A stretch of DNA of 64,000 nucleotides from Phycicoccus sp. M110.8 (GTDB lineage Bacteria > Actinomycetota > Actinomycetes > Actinomycetales > Dermatophilaceae), in contig NZ_JAWDIC010000001.1 of assembly GCF_032464895.1 (NCBI RefSeq), positions 744,001 through 808,000 on the forward strand, given 5' to 3'. This document shows, in pieces, positions 7,975-16,321 of this stretch; position 1 is the first letter of the stretch; each line of letters begins with the position of its first letter. A program made the position numbers and the translations under genes. The notes beneath the pieces were generated by a model. That model was not told the DNA's origin and ran no database searches. It saw nothing but the letters and a program-made list of their open reading frames with translations.

Positions 7975-8832
7975 CTACACCCGGGTGCGGACGGCGTAGA
8001 GCTCGGGGAAAAAGGTCAGGTCCAGCGCCCGGCGCAGGAAGTCGACGCCGGACGACCCCCCGGTGCCCCGCTTGTGGCCGATGGTGCGGGTGACGACCTG
8101 CAGGTGGCGGAACCGCCACTGCTGGAAGTTGTCCTCGATGTCGACGAGCTCCTCGCAGGTCTCGTAGACGCCCCAGTGGTCGCGCGGGGCCGCGTAGACC
8201 TTGGCGAAGGTGTCGACGAGCGCCTCGTCGGCCCGGTAGGGCTGGGACCAGTCGCGCTCGAGCAGGCCCTGCGGCACGGCATACCCGCTGCGGCCGAGGT
8301 GGCGCAGGAACTCGTCGTACAGGCTCGGCTGGTGCAGCAGCTCGGCGAGCATCGCGCGGGCCTCCTCGTCGTGCTCGAAGACCTGCAGCATCTCGGCGTT
8401 CTTGTTGCCCAGCAGGAACTCCACCGCGCGGTACTGCCAGGACTGGAAGCCCGAGCTCGTCGCGAGGAACGGCCGGATGAGGGCGTACTCGCTCGGGGTC
8501 AGGGTGGCCAGCACCGACCACTGGCCCGTGAGGACGACCTGGATGTGCTTGACGCGCGCGAGGCGCTTGAGGGCCGGCGCGAGGTCGTCGGCGGCGAGCA
8601 GGTCACGGGCCGAGCGCAGCTCGTGCAGCATGAGCTTGAGCCACAGCTCGGACGTCTGGTGCTGGATGATGAAGAGCAGCTCGTCGTGCTGGGCGGGCAC
8701 GCTGCGCGGGTGCTGCGCCGACAGCAGCCGGTCGAGGTCGAGGTAGTCGCCGTAGGACATCGCGCGGGAGAAGTCGCGCTCGACCGTCTCCTCGAGGTGG
8801 CGCAGGGCGCGGGCGTCGTCGGCGGTGCTCAT
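7975..8832 (-). CDS. kynA: Tryptophan 2,3-dioxygenase
   Basis: Haem enzyme that opens the indole ring of L-tryptophan to N-formylkynurenine, the first step of the kynurenine route. The 285-residue protein has [13 protein letters not shown] (distal His base), the [16 protein letters not shown] region, the RFRHLQVV haem-ligand helix and the [11 protein letters not shown] loop. No kynureninase or formamidase is adjacent. ATG 8832 follows a TATCGT hexamer by seven bases; the earlier GTG at 8841 is less likely. It is divergent from the carboxylase alpha gene. Confidence 0.93.
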   Translation of the reverse strand: MSTADDARALRHLEETVERDFSRAMSYGDYLDLDRLLSAQHPRSVPAQHDELLFIIQHQTSELWLKLMLHELRSARDLLAADDLAPALKRLARVKHIQVVLTGQWSVLATLTPSEYALIRPFLATSSGFQSWQYRAVEFLLGNKNAEMLQVFEHDEEARAMLAELLHQPSLYDEFLRHLGRSGYAVPQGLLERDWSQPYRADEALVDTFAKVYAAPRDHWGVYETCEELVDIEDNFQQWRFRHLQVVTRTIGHKRGTGGSSGVDFLRRALDLTFFPELYAVRTRV

Positions 8833-8839
8833 GGGGCAC

Positions 8840-8845
8840 ACGATA
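8840..8845 (-). promoter_or_regulatory. -10 hexamer (TATCGT) for kynA
   Basis: On the minus strand TATCGT is seven bases upstream of ATG 8832, consistent with a leaderless transcript. Confidence 0.4.
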
Positions 8846-8931
8846 GGGCCCGGCCGTGGCCCCAGTGGACGCGTCGTCGACTGTCACCCATGCCACACCC
8901 CCGTCGCCGTGGGTGCCGTGACGGAAACGGC

Positions 8932-8937
8932 TAGGCT
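8932..8937 (+). promoter_or_regulatory. -10 hexamer (TAGGCT) for the carboxylase alpha gene
   Basis: TAGGCT lies seven bases before ATG 8945 with no Shine-Dalgarno between. Confidence 0.45.
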
Positions 8938-8944
8938 CCGCGAC

Positions 8945-10714
8945 ATGGCGCCCATCTCCAAGGTCCTCATTGCCAACCGCGGCGAGATCGCCGTCCGCGT
9001 CGCCCGTGCCTGCGCCGACAGCGGCCTCACGTCGGTGGCCGTGTATGCCGAGCCGGACCGGGACGCCCTGCACGTGCGCGTGGCCGACGAGGCCTACGCC
9101 CTCGGCGGCACCACGCCCGGCGACTCCTACCTGGTGCAGGAGAAGCTGATCGAGGTCGCCAAGAAAGCGGGCGCCGACGCGGTGCACCCCGGCTACGGCT
9201 TCCTCTCCGAGAACGCCTCCTTCGCCCAGGCCGTCATGGACGCCGGGCTGACCTGGATCGGGCCGCCGCCGCACGCCATCGACTCCCTCGGCGACAAGGT
9301 GAAGGCCCGGCACATCGCTGCTCGCGCCAACGCCCCCCTCGTGGCTGGCACCGCCGACCCGGTCGCCGACGCCGACGAGGTCGTGGGCTTCGCCAGGGAG
9401 CACGGGCTCCCGGTGGCGATCAAGGCGGCATACGGCGGCGGTGGTCGCGGCCTCAAGGTCGCACGCACCATCGAGGAGATCCCGCACCTGTACGACTCGG
9501 CGGTGCGCGAGGCGGTCGCCGCCTTCGGCCGCGGCGAGTGCTTCGTCGAGCAATACCTCGACAAGCCGCGCCACGTCGAGACCCAGTGCCTCGCCGACCA
9601 GCACGGCAATGTCGTGGTCGTCTCCACCCGCGACTGCTCGCTGCAGCGCCGGCACCAGAAGCTCGTCGAGGAGGCGCCCGCGCCGTTCCTCACCGACGAG
9701 CAGAACGCCGAGCTGCGCCGGGCGTCGAAGGCGATCCTGTCCGAGGCCGGGTACGTCGGTGCCGGGACCTGCGAGTTCCTCGTCGCCCAGGACGGCCGCA
9801 TCTCCTTCCTCGAGGTGAACACCCGCCTGCAGGTCGAGCACCCCGTCACCGAGGAGGTGACCGGCATCGACCTCGTCCGCGAGCAGTTCCGCATCGCGAA
9901 CGGCGAGGAGCTCGGCTACGACGACCCCGAGCCGGTGCGCCACTCGATCGAGTTCCGCATCAACGGCGAGGACGCCGGCCGCGGCTTCCTGCCCGCGCCG
10001 GGCACCGTCTCGGTCTTCGACCCGCCGTCGGGTCCCGGCGTGCGCCTGGACTCGGGCGTCGTCTCGGGCGACGTCGTCGCCGGGGCGTTCGACTCGATGC
10101 TGGCCAAGCTGATCGTCACCGGCCGCGACCGCCAGCAGGCCCTCGAGCGCTCGCGCCGGGCGCTGGCCGAGTTCGTCATCGAGGGCATGCCCACGGTCCT
10201 GCCGTTCCACCGCGTCGTCGTCGAGGACCCCGCGTTCGCGCCGGAGGGCGACAAGCCGTTCACCGTGCACACGCGGTGGATCGAGACCGAGTTCGACAAC
10301 CAGATCCAGCCGTATGCCGGGCCGGTCGCCGATGCGCCCGAGGACGCCGGCGAGCGCCAGACCGTGGTCGTCGAGGTCGGCGGCAAGCGGCTCGAGGTCG
10401 TCCTGCCCGGCGGGCTCTCCCTCGGTGGCGGTGGTGCCGCGGCCAAGAAGAAGGCGCCCCGGCGCTCCTCGTCCGCCAAGGGCGGCGGCGCCGCGTCGGG
10501 TGACTCCCTCACCGCGCCCATGCAGGGCACCATCGTCAAGATCGCCGTCGAGGAGGGCCAGCAGGTCGAGGCGGGCGAGCTCGTCGTCGTGCTCGAGGCG
10601 ATGAAGATGGAGCAGCCGATCAACGCCCACAAGGCCGGCACCATCACCGGACTCGCGGCCGAGGTCGGCCAGACCGTCACCAACGGCGCGGTCCTGGCGG
10701 AGATCAAGGACTGA
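8945..10714 (+). CDS. Acetyl/propionyl-CoA carboxylase alpha subunit (biotin carboxylase plus biotin carrier)
   Basis: Carboxylates its own biotin with ATP and bicarbonate and feeds carboxyltransferase beta subunits, as in actinobacterial AccA3-type complexes supplying malonyl- and methylmalonyl-CoA. Of 589 residues, the first ~450 are biotin carboxylase: [19 protein letters not shown] at the N-terminus, [10 protein letters not shown], the glycine-rich [16 protein letters not shown]-grasp loop, and [19 protein letters not shown] Gly/Ser/Lys linker follows, then a biotinyl domain with EAMKMEQ, Lys554 being the biotinylation site. ATG 8945 is used rather than an upstream extension. A strong terminator follows. 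Confidence 0.95.
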   Translation: MAPISKVLIANRGEIAVRVARACADSGLTSVAVYAEPDRDALHVRVADEAYALGGTTPGDSYLVQEKLIEVAKKAGADAVHPGYGFLSENASFAQAVMDAGLTWIGPPPHAIDSLGDKVKARHIAARANAPLVAGTADPVADADEVVGFAREHGLPVAIKAAYGGGGRGLKVARTIEEIPHLYDSAVREAVAAFGRGECFVEQYLDKPRHVETQCLADQHGNVVVVSTRDCSLQRRHQKLVEEAPAPFLTDEQNAELRRASKAILSEAGYVGAGTCEFLVAQDGRISFLEVNTRLQVEHPVTEEVTGIDLVREQFRIANGEELGYDDPEPVRHSIEFRINGEDAGRGFLPAPGTVSVFDPPSGPGVRLDSGVVSGDVVAGAFDSMLAKLIVTGRDRQQALERSRRALAEFVIEGMPTVLPFHRVVVEDPAFAPEGDKPFTVHTRWIETEFDNQIQPYAGPVADAPEDAGERQTVVVEVGGKRLEVVLPGGLSLGGGGAAAKKKAPRRSSSAKGGGAASGDSLTAPMQGTIVKIAVEEGQQVEAGELVVVLEAMKMEQPINAHKAGTITGLAAEVGQTVTNGAVLAEIKD

Positions 10715-10753
10715 CCCGGCTGCCGGCGCACCCCACGCCGGCACCACCCACCC

Positions 10754-10797
10754 CACGACGAAGGGCGCCTCCCCGGCGGGAGGCGCCCTTCGTCGTG
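10754..10797. terminator. Strong bidirectional terminator hairpin
   Basis: A perfect stem of about 20 bp with a very short loop (arms reading CACGACGAAGGGCGCCTCC and its complement) sits between the convergent carboxylase alpha gene and the antitoxin-like gene. Confidence 0.85.
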
Positions 10798-10827
10798 TCG
10801 GGCGGTCAGGAACCGGTCAGGAACCGG

Positions 10828-11523
10828 TCAGGGGCGGCCGAACGGCGGGAGCTCCTTCTCGGGTGCGCCGGCATCACCGGTGTCCGGTCCGGGGCCGGCC
10901 GTGCTCGTCGTCCCCGGCTCGTCGGTCGGCACCTGCACGGGCCCACCGGAGTCCGGCTGCCCGCCGCCGGGAGCCGGCTCGTCGGGCTGCGGCTCGCCCT
11001 GCTGGGTCGGGCCACCCTGCGGGAGCGGGTCGGCATCCGGGTCCGAGGGCTCCGGGGTGGTGGGAACGTCACCCGGCGACCCGGCGTCCGCGGGCCGCCC
11101 CGGCTCGGGGTCACCGGTCCCCGGGCTGGGGTTCGGCGCCGGCACCGGGCTCTCCTGCGAGGACGCGGGCGGCGTCCTCGAGGCCCCCGGCCCCGGCTCC
11201 GGCTCCGGGGTGGGCACCGGCCCCGGCTCCGGGGTGGGCACCGGCCCCGGCTCCGGGGTGGGCACCGGACCGGGTTCGGGCTCGGGGGTGGGCAGCGGCG
11301 CAGGCGCGGTCGGCGGCTGGCCCGGGTCCGGGTCGGCCGGCGCCCCCTGCGGCGGCAGCCCGAGCTTGTCGCGCAGGACGTCGCCACCCTTGTCGACCTG
11401 GTCGGCATACCGCCCGCCCGTGCGCTGGTCGATGAGGTCCTCGACCTTCTCGATCGCCGAGTCGGCCTTGTCGGGGTTCCCCTTCGCGAAGTCCTTGATC
11501 TTGTCGAGCCACTCGCCAGCCAT
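10828..11523 (-). CDS. Antitoxin-like (MT0933/Rv0909-type) domain with long proline-rich repeat tail
   Basis: A 231-residue protein. Residues 1-55 (WLDKIKDFAKGNPDKADSAI through TGGRYADQVDKGGDVL) match the small MT0933_antitox-type domain, normally a free-standing protein of ~60-80 residues. From residue ~60 it becomes a Pro/Glu/Gly/Asp-rich tail with PTPEPGPV-type octapeptides and scattered Gly-Gly. Start ATG 11523 is fixed by a GGAGGC Shine-Dalgarno. No adjacent toxin gene is visible. The antitoxin label therefore rests on homology only, and a cell-envelope or regulatory role is equally possible. Confidence 0.72.
   Translation of the reverse strand: MAGEWLDKIKDFAKGNPDKADSAIEKVEDLIDQRTGGRYADQVDKGGDVLRDKLGLPPQGAPADPDPGQPPTAPAPLPTPEPEPGPVPTPEPGPVPTPEPGPVPTPEPEPGPGASRTPPASSQESPVPAPNPSPGTGDPEPGRPADAGSPGDVPTTPEPSDPDADPLPQGGPTQQGEPQPDEPAPGGGQPDSGGPVQVPTDEPGTTSTAGPGPDTGDAGAPEKELPPFGRP
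11195..11300. repeat. 24-bp tandem repeat (PTPEPGPV codons)
   Basis: Three to four near-identical GGGGTGGGCACCGGCCCCGG-type units in tandem encode PTPEPGPV on the minus strand. This is prone to copy-number change. Confidence 0.75.
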
Positions 11524-11658
11524 CGTCTGCCTCCGGTTGGAACGCGTCGTGCTGGGCACCGGGCGGCACCCGTCGTTCGACCCTACCGAGGCCCGGCCGA
11601 CCCGGCCCGTCCTGCAGCCGGTCCACCGCCGCGCCGCCTCCCCACCCGACAACAACTC

Positions 11659-11733
11659 CCCACTTGTTGCCACGTGGTGGTCACCACGCCGGCGATGGGG
11701 ACCCTTCGTGACCACCACGTGGCAACAAGTGGG
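11659..11733. terminator. Perfect 26-bp hairpin downstream of lpdA
   Basis: Bases 11659-11684 pair perfectly with 11708-11733 (arms begin CCCACTTGTTGCCACG) around a 23-base loop. It lies 16 bp after the lpdA stop and before the antitoxin-like gene, so it most likely terminates lpdA transcription. No T-tract. Confidence 0.7.
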
Positions 11734-11748
11734 AAGGGAGGAGACGGG

Positions 11749-13164
11749 TCAGTCGCGGGGGTGGAGCTGGCGCGCGGCCTCGGCGATCGAGCCGGACAGC
11801 GACGGGTACACCGTGAAGGTGCCCGCGAGCTGGTCGACGGTCAGCCCGTGCTGCACCGCGATCGTGACGGGGTAGATGAGCTCGGACGCCTTGGGCGCCA
11901 CCACGACCCCGCCCACCACCGTGCCGACCCCGCGCCGGGCGAACAGCTTGACGAAGCCGTCGGTGATCCCCTGCATCTTGGCGCGCGGGTTCGTCGCGAG
12001 CGGCAGCATCACGCAGGTCGCGTCGACGGTGTCCTCGTCGACGTCCTTCTGCGAGTAGCCGACCGTGGCGATCTCGGGGTCGGTGAAGATGTTCGCGGAC
12101 ACGCCACGAAGGTTGAGCGGGGCCACCGCGTCGCCGAGGGCGTGGGCCATGGCGATCCGCCCCTGCATGGCGGCCACGGACGCGAGGGGCAGCACGCCCG
12201 TGCAGTCGCCCGCGGCATACACGCCTCGCACGGAGGTTCGCGAGACGCGGTCGGTGACGACGTGACCCGACTCGCTGAGGGCGACCCCGACCTCCTCGAG
12301 TCCGAGCCCGGACGTCTGCGGGACCGAGCCGACGGCGAGCAGGGCGTGCGAGCCCTCGACCTCGCGGCCGTCGACGAGGCGCACGACGACACCGTCGTCG
12401 GTACGCCGTACCGACTCCATCCGCGAGCGGCCGAGGACCTCCATGCCGCGCTTGCGGAAGACGTCCTCGATGACCGTGGCGGCGTCGGCGTCCTCACCGG
12501 GCAGGACCCGGTCGCGGGAGGACACGAGCGTGACGCGGGCGCCGAGGCCGAGGTAGGCCTGTGCCAGCTCGGCACCGGTGACGCCGGACCCGACGACGAC
12601 GAGGTGGTCGGGCAGCTCGGGCAGCTCGTAGATCTGCTGCCAGGTGAGGATGCGCTCGCCGTCGGGTCGCGCGCTGTCCATCACGCGCGGGGTGGCACCC
12701 GTGGCGAGGAGCACCACGTCGGCGGCCAGAGTGCGGGTCGAGCCGTCCTCGAGGGTGGCCTCGACCTTGGAGGGCGACAGCAGCCGGCCAGTCCCCCGCA
12801 GCACCTCGACGCCGTCGGACGCCAGCCGCTCGCCGATGTCGCGGGACTGCGCGGCGGCGAGCGCCATGACCCGGCGGTTGACGGTGACGAGCTCGGCGAC
12901 CGAGTCGGACACCTCGTCGCCCTCGTGGTCCTCGAGGTGCAGCCCGAGGTCGGAGGCGGTCTCGAACTGGGAGCGGAAGTCCGCGGTGGAGATGAGCGCC
13001 TTGGACGGCACGCAGTCGGTGAGCACGGCCGCTCCCCCGAGGCCGTCGCGGTCCACGACCGTCACGGACGCGCCGAGCTGGGCGGCGACGAGGGCGGCCT
13101 CGTACCCGCCGGGGCCGCCACCGAGGATCACGACGGAGGGCTGGGGCGCGTTCACGGCCCCCAT
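11749..13164 (-). CDS. lpdA: NAD(P)H-quinone dehydrogenase, LpdA-type flavoprotein
   Basis: A 471-residue flavoprotein disulphide reductase-family enzyme. FAD-binding GGGPGG lies at residues 15-20, NAD-binding VVVGSGVTGAELAQ at ~175-188, the second FAD motif is VYAAGDCTG, and a full dimerisation domain follows. At the redox site the usual CxxxxC is changed to GGAAVLTDCVPSK: only Cys51 remains. This is characteristic of mycobacterial LpdA (Rv3303c), which reduces quinones rather than lipoamide. The C-terminal interface keeps YPVTIAVQHGLTVDQL but lacks the catalytic HAHPT His. ATG 13164 is preferred over a 10-residue longer start. Confidence 0.88.
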   Translation of the reverse strand: MGAVNAPQPSVVILGGGPGGYEAALVAAQLGASVTVVDRDGLGGAAVLTDCVPSKALISTADFRSQFETASDLGLHLEDHEGDEVSDSVAELVTVNRRVMALAAAQSRDIGERLASDGVEVLRGTGRLLSPSKVEATLEDGSTRTLAADVVLLATGATPRVMDSARPDGERILTWQQIYELPELPDHLVVVGSGVTGAELAQAYLGLGARVTLVSSRDRVLPGEDADAATVIEDVFRKRGMEVLGRSRMESVRRTDDGVVVRLVDGREVEGSHALLAVGSVPQTSGLGLEEVGVALSESGHVVTDRVSRTSVRGVYAAGDCTGVLPLASVAAMQGRIAMAHALGDAVAPLNLRGVSANIFTDPEIATVGYSQKDVDEDTVDATCVMLPLATNPRAKMQGITDGFVKLFARRGVGTVVGGVVVAPKASELIYPVTIAVQHGLTVDQLAGTFTVYPSLSGSIAEAARQLHPRD

Positions 13165-13248
13165 CCAACCACTGGGGGCGCCGGCGCCTGCCACCGCGTC
13201 AGTGGCGGCAGGACCGCCACCAACCGCGCCACCACGCCGGAGCGCCGG

Positions 13249-14499
13249 TCAGCGCATGTTGCCGGTGTGGCCCAGCGAGAACCGCCCCGGCTGCGGCCAG
13301 ACGCACAGGCCGTGCGGCCCGCTGTCGACCTTGATCGTGTGGGTGACCTTGCCGGTCGTGGTGTCGAAGACGTAGACGACGTGGTCGTACCGTCCGGCGA
13401 GCCACAGCTCGTCACCCATCGCGGTCACCCCGCCCATGTCCGGCGAGCCGCCGCCCGGGATCTTCCACAGCGCCACCTTGGCCAGGGTGCTGCTGTCCAG
13501 GACCGTGATCGAGCCGGCGTCGCGGTTCGACACGAACAGGCGCTTGGCGTCCCGCGAGGGGTAGATGCCGTGGGCCCCCATCGCGGTGTGGATGAAGCGG
13601 GAGATCTTCTGCGTCTTCGCGTCGATCACCCAGACGCCGTTGCGCAGCATGTCGGCGACGAGGAACCAGCGGCCGTCGGGCGTCAGCCGCACGTCCTGCG
13701 GCATGGCGGACGCGCCGGGCATCAGGCCCTGTTTCGGGCTGCCGGGCATGTTCATCGCCTGGCGCGGCGACGTCGCCCCGGGGGTCTTTACCTTGTTCAG
13801 GTCGATGACCTTGCGGACCTTGCGGGCCTCCGCGTCGATCACGAGCAGCTTGCCGGAGAACTCGCAGCTGGCGACGAAGAAGCTCTCGTCGGCGCTGAAG
13901 TCGGCGTGGTTGACGCCGTGGCACGGGACCGGCAGCGAGCGCTGCAGCTTCATGGTCTGCGGGTCGCGGACGTCGATGCGCCGCAGCCGCTCGGCCATGA
14001 CCAGGGCGTGCTTGCCGTTGGGCGTGAAGTACAGGTTGTACGGGTCGTCGACCGGGACGGCCTTGCCCTGCTTGCCCGTCAGCGGGTCGATCGGGATGAG
14101 GTCGTTGCCGAGGTCGTCGTTGACCCACAGCGTCTTGAGGTCCCACGACGGCACGACGTGCTGCGGCTCGCGGCCGGTGCTGAACCGGCGGATCACCTTG
14201 TACGTGCGCGGGTCGATGACCTGCACGGTGTTGGCCATGGTGTTGGGCACGTAGACGAGCGGCTTGGCCTTCGCCGCCTCCGGCGAGAGCATGCCGGCGC
14301 CGTCGTGCTCGTAGACGTTGGTCGCCGCGGCGGTCGTCGTGCTCGAGGACGACGCCTGCGACGCGCTGGTGCTCGGCGTGGTCGTCCCGGACGTGTCGCT
14401 CACCGACGGGCTGCAGGCGGACAGCACGCACCCGGCCGTGACGGCCCCGGCGAGGGCGGCGAGGCGCAGGCGCGCGGCCGCCGGTCGGCGTGTCCTCAC
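13249..14499 (-). CDS. YVTN-type beta-propeller lipoprotein
   Basis: A 416-residue secreted lipoprotein. An Arg-rich N-terminus and hydrophobic helix end in the lipobox LSAC (Cys near residue 28), followed by a Ser/Thr-rich spacer and about seven propeller repeats of the PLVYVPNTMANTVQVIDPRTYKV / LFVSNRDAGSITVLDSSTLAKV kind. GTG 14499 overlaps the stop of the upstream NodB-like gene by four bases (GTGA), so the two are translationally coupled. The product is probably extracellular. A substrate or binding partner cannot be named, though cell-wall polysaccharide is suggested by its partner. Confidence 0.85.
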   Translation of the reverse strand: MRTRRPAAARLRLAALAGAVTAGCVLSACSPSVSDTSGTTTPSTSASQASSSSTTTAAATNVYEHDGAGMLSPEAAKAKPLVYVPNTMANTVQVIDPRTYKVIRRFSTGREPQHVVPSWDLKTLWVNDDLGNDLIPIDPLTGKQGKAVPVDDPYNLYFTPNGKHALVMAERLRRIDVRDPQTMKLQRSLPVPCHGVNHADFSADESFFVASCEFSGKLLVIDAEARKVRKVIDLNKVKTPGATSPRQAMNMPGSPKQGLMPGASAMPQDVRLTPDGRWFLVADMLRNGVWVIDAKTQKISRFIHTAMGAHGIYPSRDAKRLFVSNRDAGSITVLDSSTLAKVALWKIPGGGSPDMGGVTAMGDELWLAGRYDHVVYVFDTTTGKVTHTIKVDSGPHGLCVWPQPGRFSLGHTGNMR

Positions 14500-15383
14500 G
14501 CGACGTCCCGCAGGAGGGTGCTCAGCCCGACCGGGCGCAGCCCCATCCGGGACAGGTCGGTGAGTATGCCGGGCAGCGCCTCGGCAGTGCCGGGGTGCCC
14601 CAGGTGCAGGCTCACGATCGACCCGGCCCGCACCTGCGCGCGGGTGCGCTGCCGGACCGCGGCAGCGCCGGGGTCGAGGAAGTCCTGGGGGTCCACGTCG
14701 TACGACACGCAGCGAGCGTAACCAGCGCGGCGGGCCGCGGCGCGGATGCGCGCCGTGCTGTGCAGGGTGCCACTGGGCCGGAACCACCAGCCGGCCGAGC
14801 CGAGGGCCTTCTCCAGGGCGGAGACGCCCTTGGCGACCTCGGCGTCGGCGGTCGCCGCGTCGAGGGTCTTCATCTGCTGGTGGCTCCACGTGTGGTTGCC
14901 GACCTCGTGGCCGGCGGCCAGCACGGCGCGGGCCAGCTCGGGGGCGGCGGTGACCCACGTGCCGACCGCGAAGACGGTGACATGGGCGTCGGCGGCCTTG
15001 CAGGCCTCGAGGACCTGCTTGGTCAGGGAGGCGGGGCCCTGGCCGTGGAAGGTCAGGGCCACCTCGGACCGGTCGCGCGGCCCGTGGACGATGTCGTCGC
15101 CGGGCCGGGAGGCGATGCCCGGCTTCACGAGGCCGCCACCTGCCGTGGCCGTGGATGACCCGGTCGCCGTCGAGGTGGCCGACCCCTTGGTGGTGGTCGT
15201 CGACGGCGACGTCGGGGAGCCACTCGCCCCGGACTGCCCGCCCGGGTGGTCGGACGTCGAGCACGCGGCCGTGGTGAGCGCGACTGCCGCCGCCCCGAGC
15301 ACCGCCCGGCGCGTCGGCGCGGGCCCCCGACCGGCTGGGCGTTCGGGCAGGACGGGGTCTGCGTCGCTGTTCACGCCGGGCAT
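14496..15383 (-). CDS. NodB-like polysaccharide deacetylase-family lipoprotein with altered metal site
   Basis: A 295-residue protein with a signal and lipobox (TTAAC), a Ser/Thr/Gly linker, and a NodB homology domain from about residue 85. The zinc His pair is present (GNHTWSH), as are a RPSGTLHS motif and the C-terminal GSIVSLHLG. The catalytic TFDDG motif reads LTFHGQG, so both key aspartates are missing. Enzyme activity is therefore doubtful, or a divergent mechanism is used. ATG 15383 is chosen over a 10-residue longer start. It is coupled by a GTGA overlap to the propeller lipoprotein. Confidence 0.82.
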   Translation of the reverse strand: MPGVNSDADPVLPERPAGRGPAPTRRAVLGAAAVALTTAACSTSDHPGGQSGASGSPTSPSTTTTKGSATSTATGSSTATAGGGLVKPGIASRPGDDIVHGPRDRSEVALTFHGQGPASLTKQVLEACKAADAHVTVFAVGTWVTAAPELARAVLAAGHEVGNHTWSHQQMKTLDAATADAEVAKGVSALEKALGSAGWWFRPSGTLHSTARIRAAARRAGYARCVSYDVDPQDFLDPGAAAVRQRTRAQVRAGSIVSLHLGHPGTAEALPGILTDLSRMGLRPVGLSTLLRDVA

Positions 15384-15445
15384 GGTCGCAGGTCTCCTTG
15401 GGAAGTCGATCAAGACACCCCTGCGCGCAGGGCCCCGGCCGTCGC

Positions 15446-15451
15446 TACGCT
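15446..15451 (+). promoter_or_regulatory. -10 hexamer (TACGCT) for the PNP gene
   Basis: TACGCT ends six bases before GTG 15458, the leaderless arrangement. Confidence 0.4.
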
Positions 15452-15457
15452 TCCGGG

Positions 15458-16309
15458 GTGAGTGAGCAGAGCCGCCCGTCGCCGGGCACGCCGGACCTGT
15501 CCGACCCCGCCGTGGACCCCTTCGACGTCGCCCGCGCCGCGGCCGCCGTGATCGCCGAGCGCACGGGCGCCGAGCGCCACGACGTGGCCCTCGTCCTCGG
15601 GTCCGGCTGGGGGCAGACCGGCGACCTCATCGGGGAGACGCTCGCGACCATCGACAACGAGGACGTGCCCGGCTTCGGCCGCGCCGCCGTCGCCGGCCAC
15701 TCCGGCACGATGCGCTCGGTCGCGATCGGCGACACCGGCAAGCGGGCCCTGGTCTACGGCACCCGCACCCACTTCTACGAGGGCCGCGGCGTCCGCGCGG
15801 TGGTCCACGCGGTGCGCACCGCCGCCGCGGCGGGCTGCTCGACGATCGTCCTGACGAACGGCTGCGGCGGCCTCAACCCCGCGTGGCGCCCCGGCACCCC
15901 GGTCCTCATCCGCGACCACATCAACCTCACGGCGCACTCCCCCATCGAGGGCGCGAACTTCGTCGACCTCACCGACCTGTACTCCCCCCGCCTGCGCGAG
16001 CTCGCCCGCAGCGTCGACCCCGACCTCGACGAGGGTGTCTACGTGCAGTTCCGCGGCCCGCACTACGAGACCCCGGCCGAGGTGCAGATGGCCAAGGTGC
16101 TCGGCGGCGACCTCGTCGGCATGTCGACCACGCTCGAGGCGATCGCGGCCCGCCAGTGCGGGCTGGAGGTGCTCGGCATCTCACTGGTCACCAACCTCGC
16201 CGCCGGCATCAGCGACCAGCCCCTCTCGCACGAGGAGGTCCTCGAGGCCGGCCAGGCCGCTGCGGAGCGGTGCGGTCGGCTGCTCGCCGCCGTGGTCGGC
16301 CGGATCTGA
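15458..16309 (+). CDS. Purine-nucleoside phosphorylase (trimeric class)
   Basis: Phosphorolysis of inosine, guanosine and their deoxy forms to base plus (deoxy)ribose 1-phosphate. The 283-residue product carries the phosphate/purine-site motifs of trimeric PNPs: LVLGSGWG, AGHSGTM, THFYEGRGV, LTNGCGGLN, YVQFRGPHYETPAE and VGMSTTLEA, then SLVTNLAAG. GTG 15458 is preferred to the longer frame because a TACGCT hexamer sits just upstream. The sugar mutase gene starts 12 bp downstream behind a GAGAGGAG ribosome site. The two products act in sequence on nucleoside-derived pentose phosphates. Confidence 0.93.
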   Translation: MSEQSRPSPGTPDLSDPAVDPFDVARAAAAVIAERTGAERHDVALVLGSGWGQTGDLIGETLATIDNEDVPGFGRAAVAGHSGTMRSVAIGDTGKRALVYGTRTHFYEGRGVRAVVHAVRTAAAAGCSTIVLTNGCGGLNPAWRPGTPVLIRDHINLTAHSPIEGANFVDLTDLYSPRLRELARSVDPDLDEGVYVQFRGPHYETPAEVQMAKVLGGDLVGMSTTLEAIAARQCGLEVLGISLVTNLAAGISDQPLSHEEVLEAGQAAAERCGRLLAAVVGRI

Positions 16310-16321
16310 GAGGAGCACCCC

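Noticed and set aside
10795-14721. A 1308-codon plus-strand frame
   Set aside because: It runs antisense through the antitoxin-like, lpdA and propeller genes, is compositionally random and has no domain; a GC artefact.
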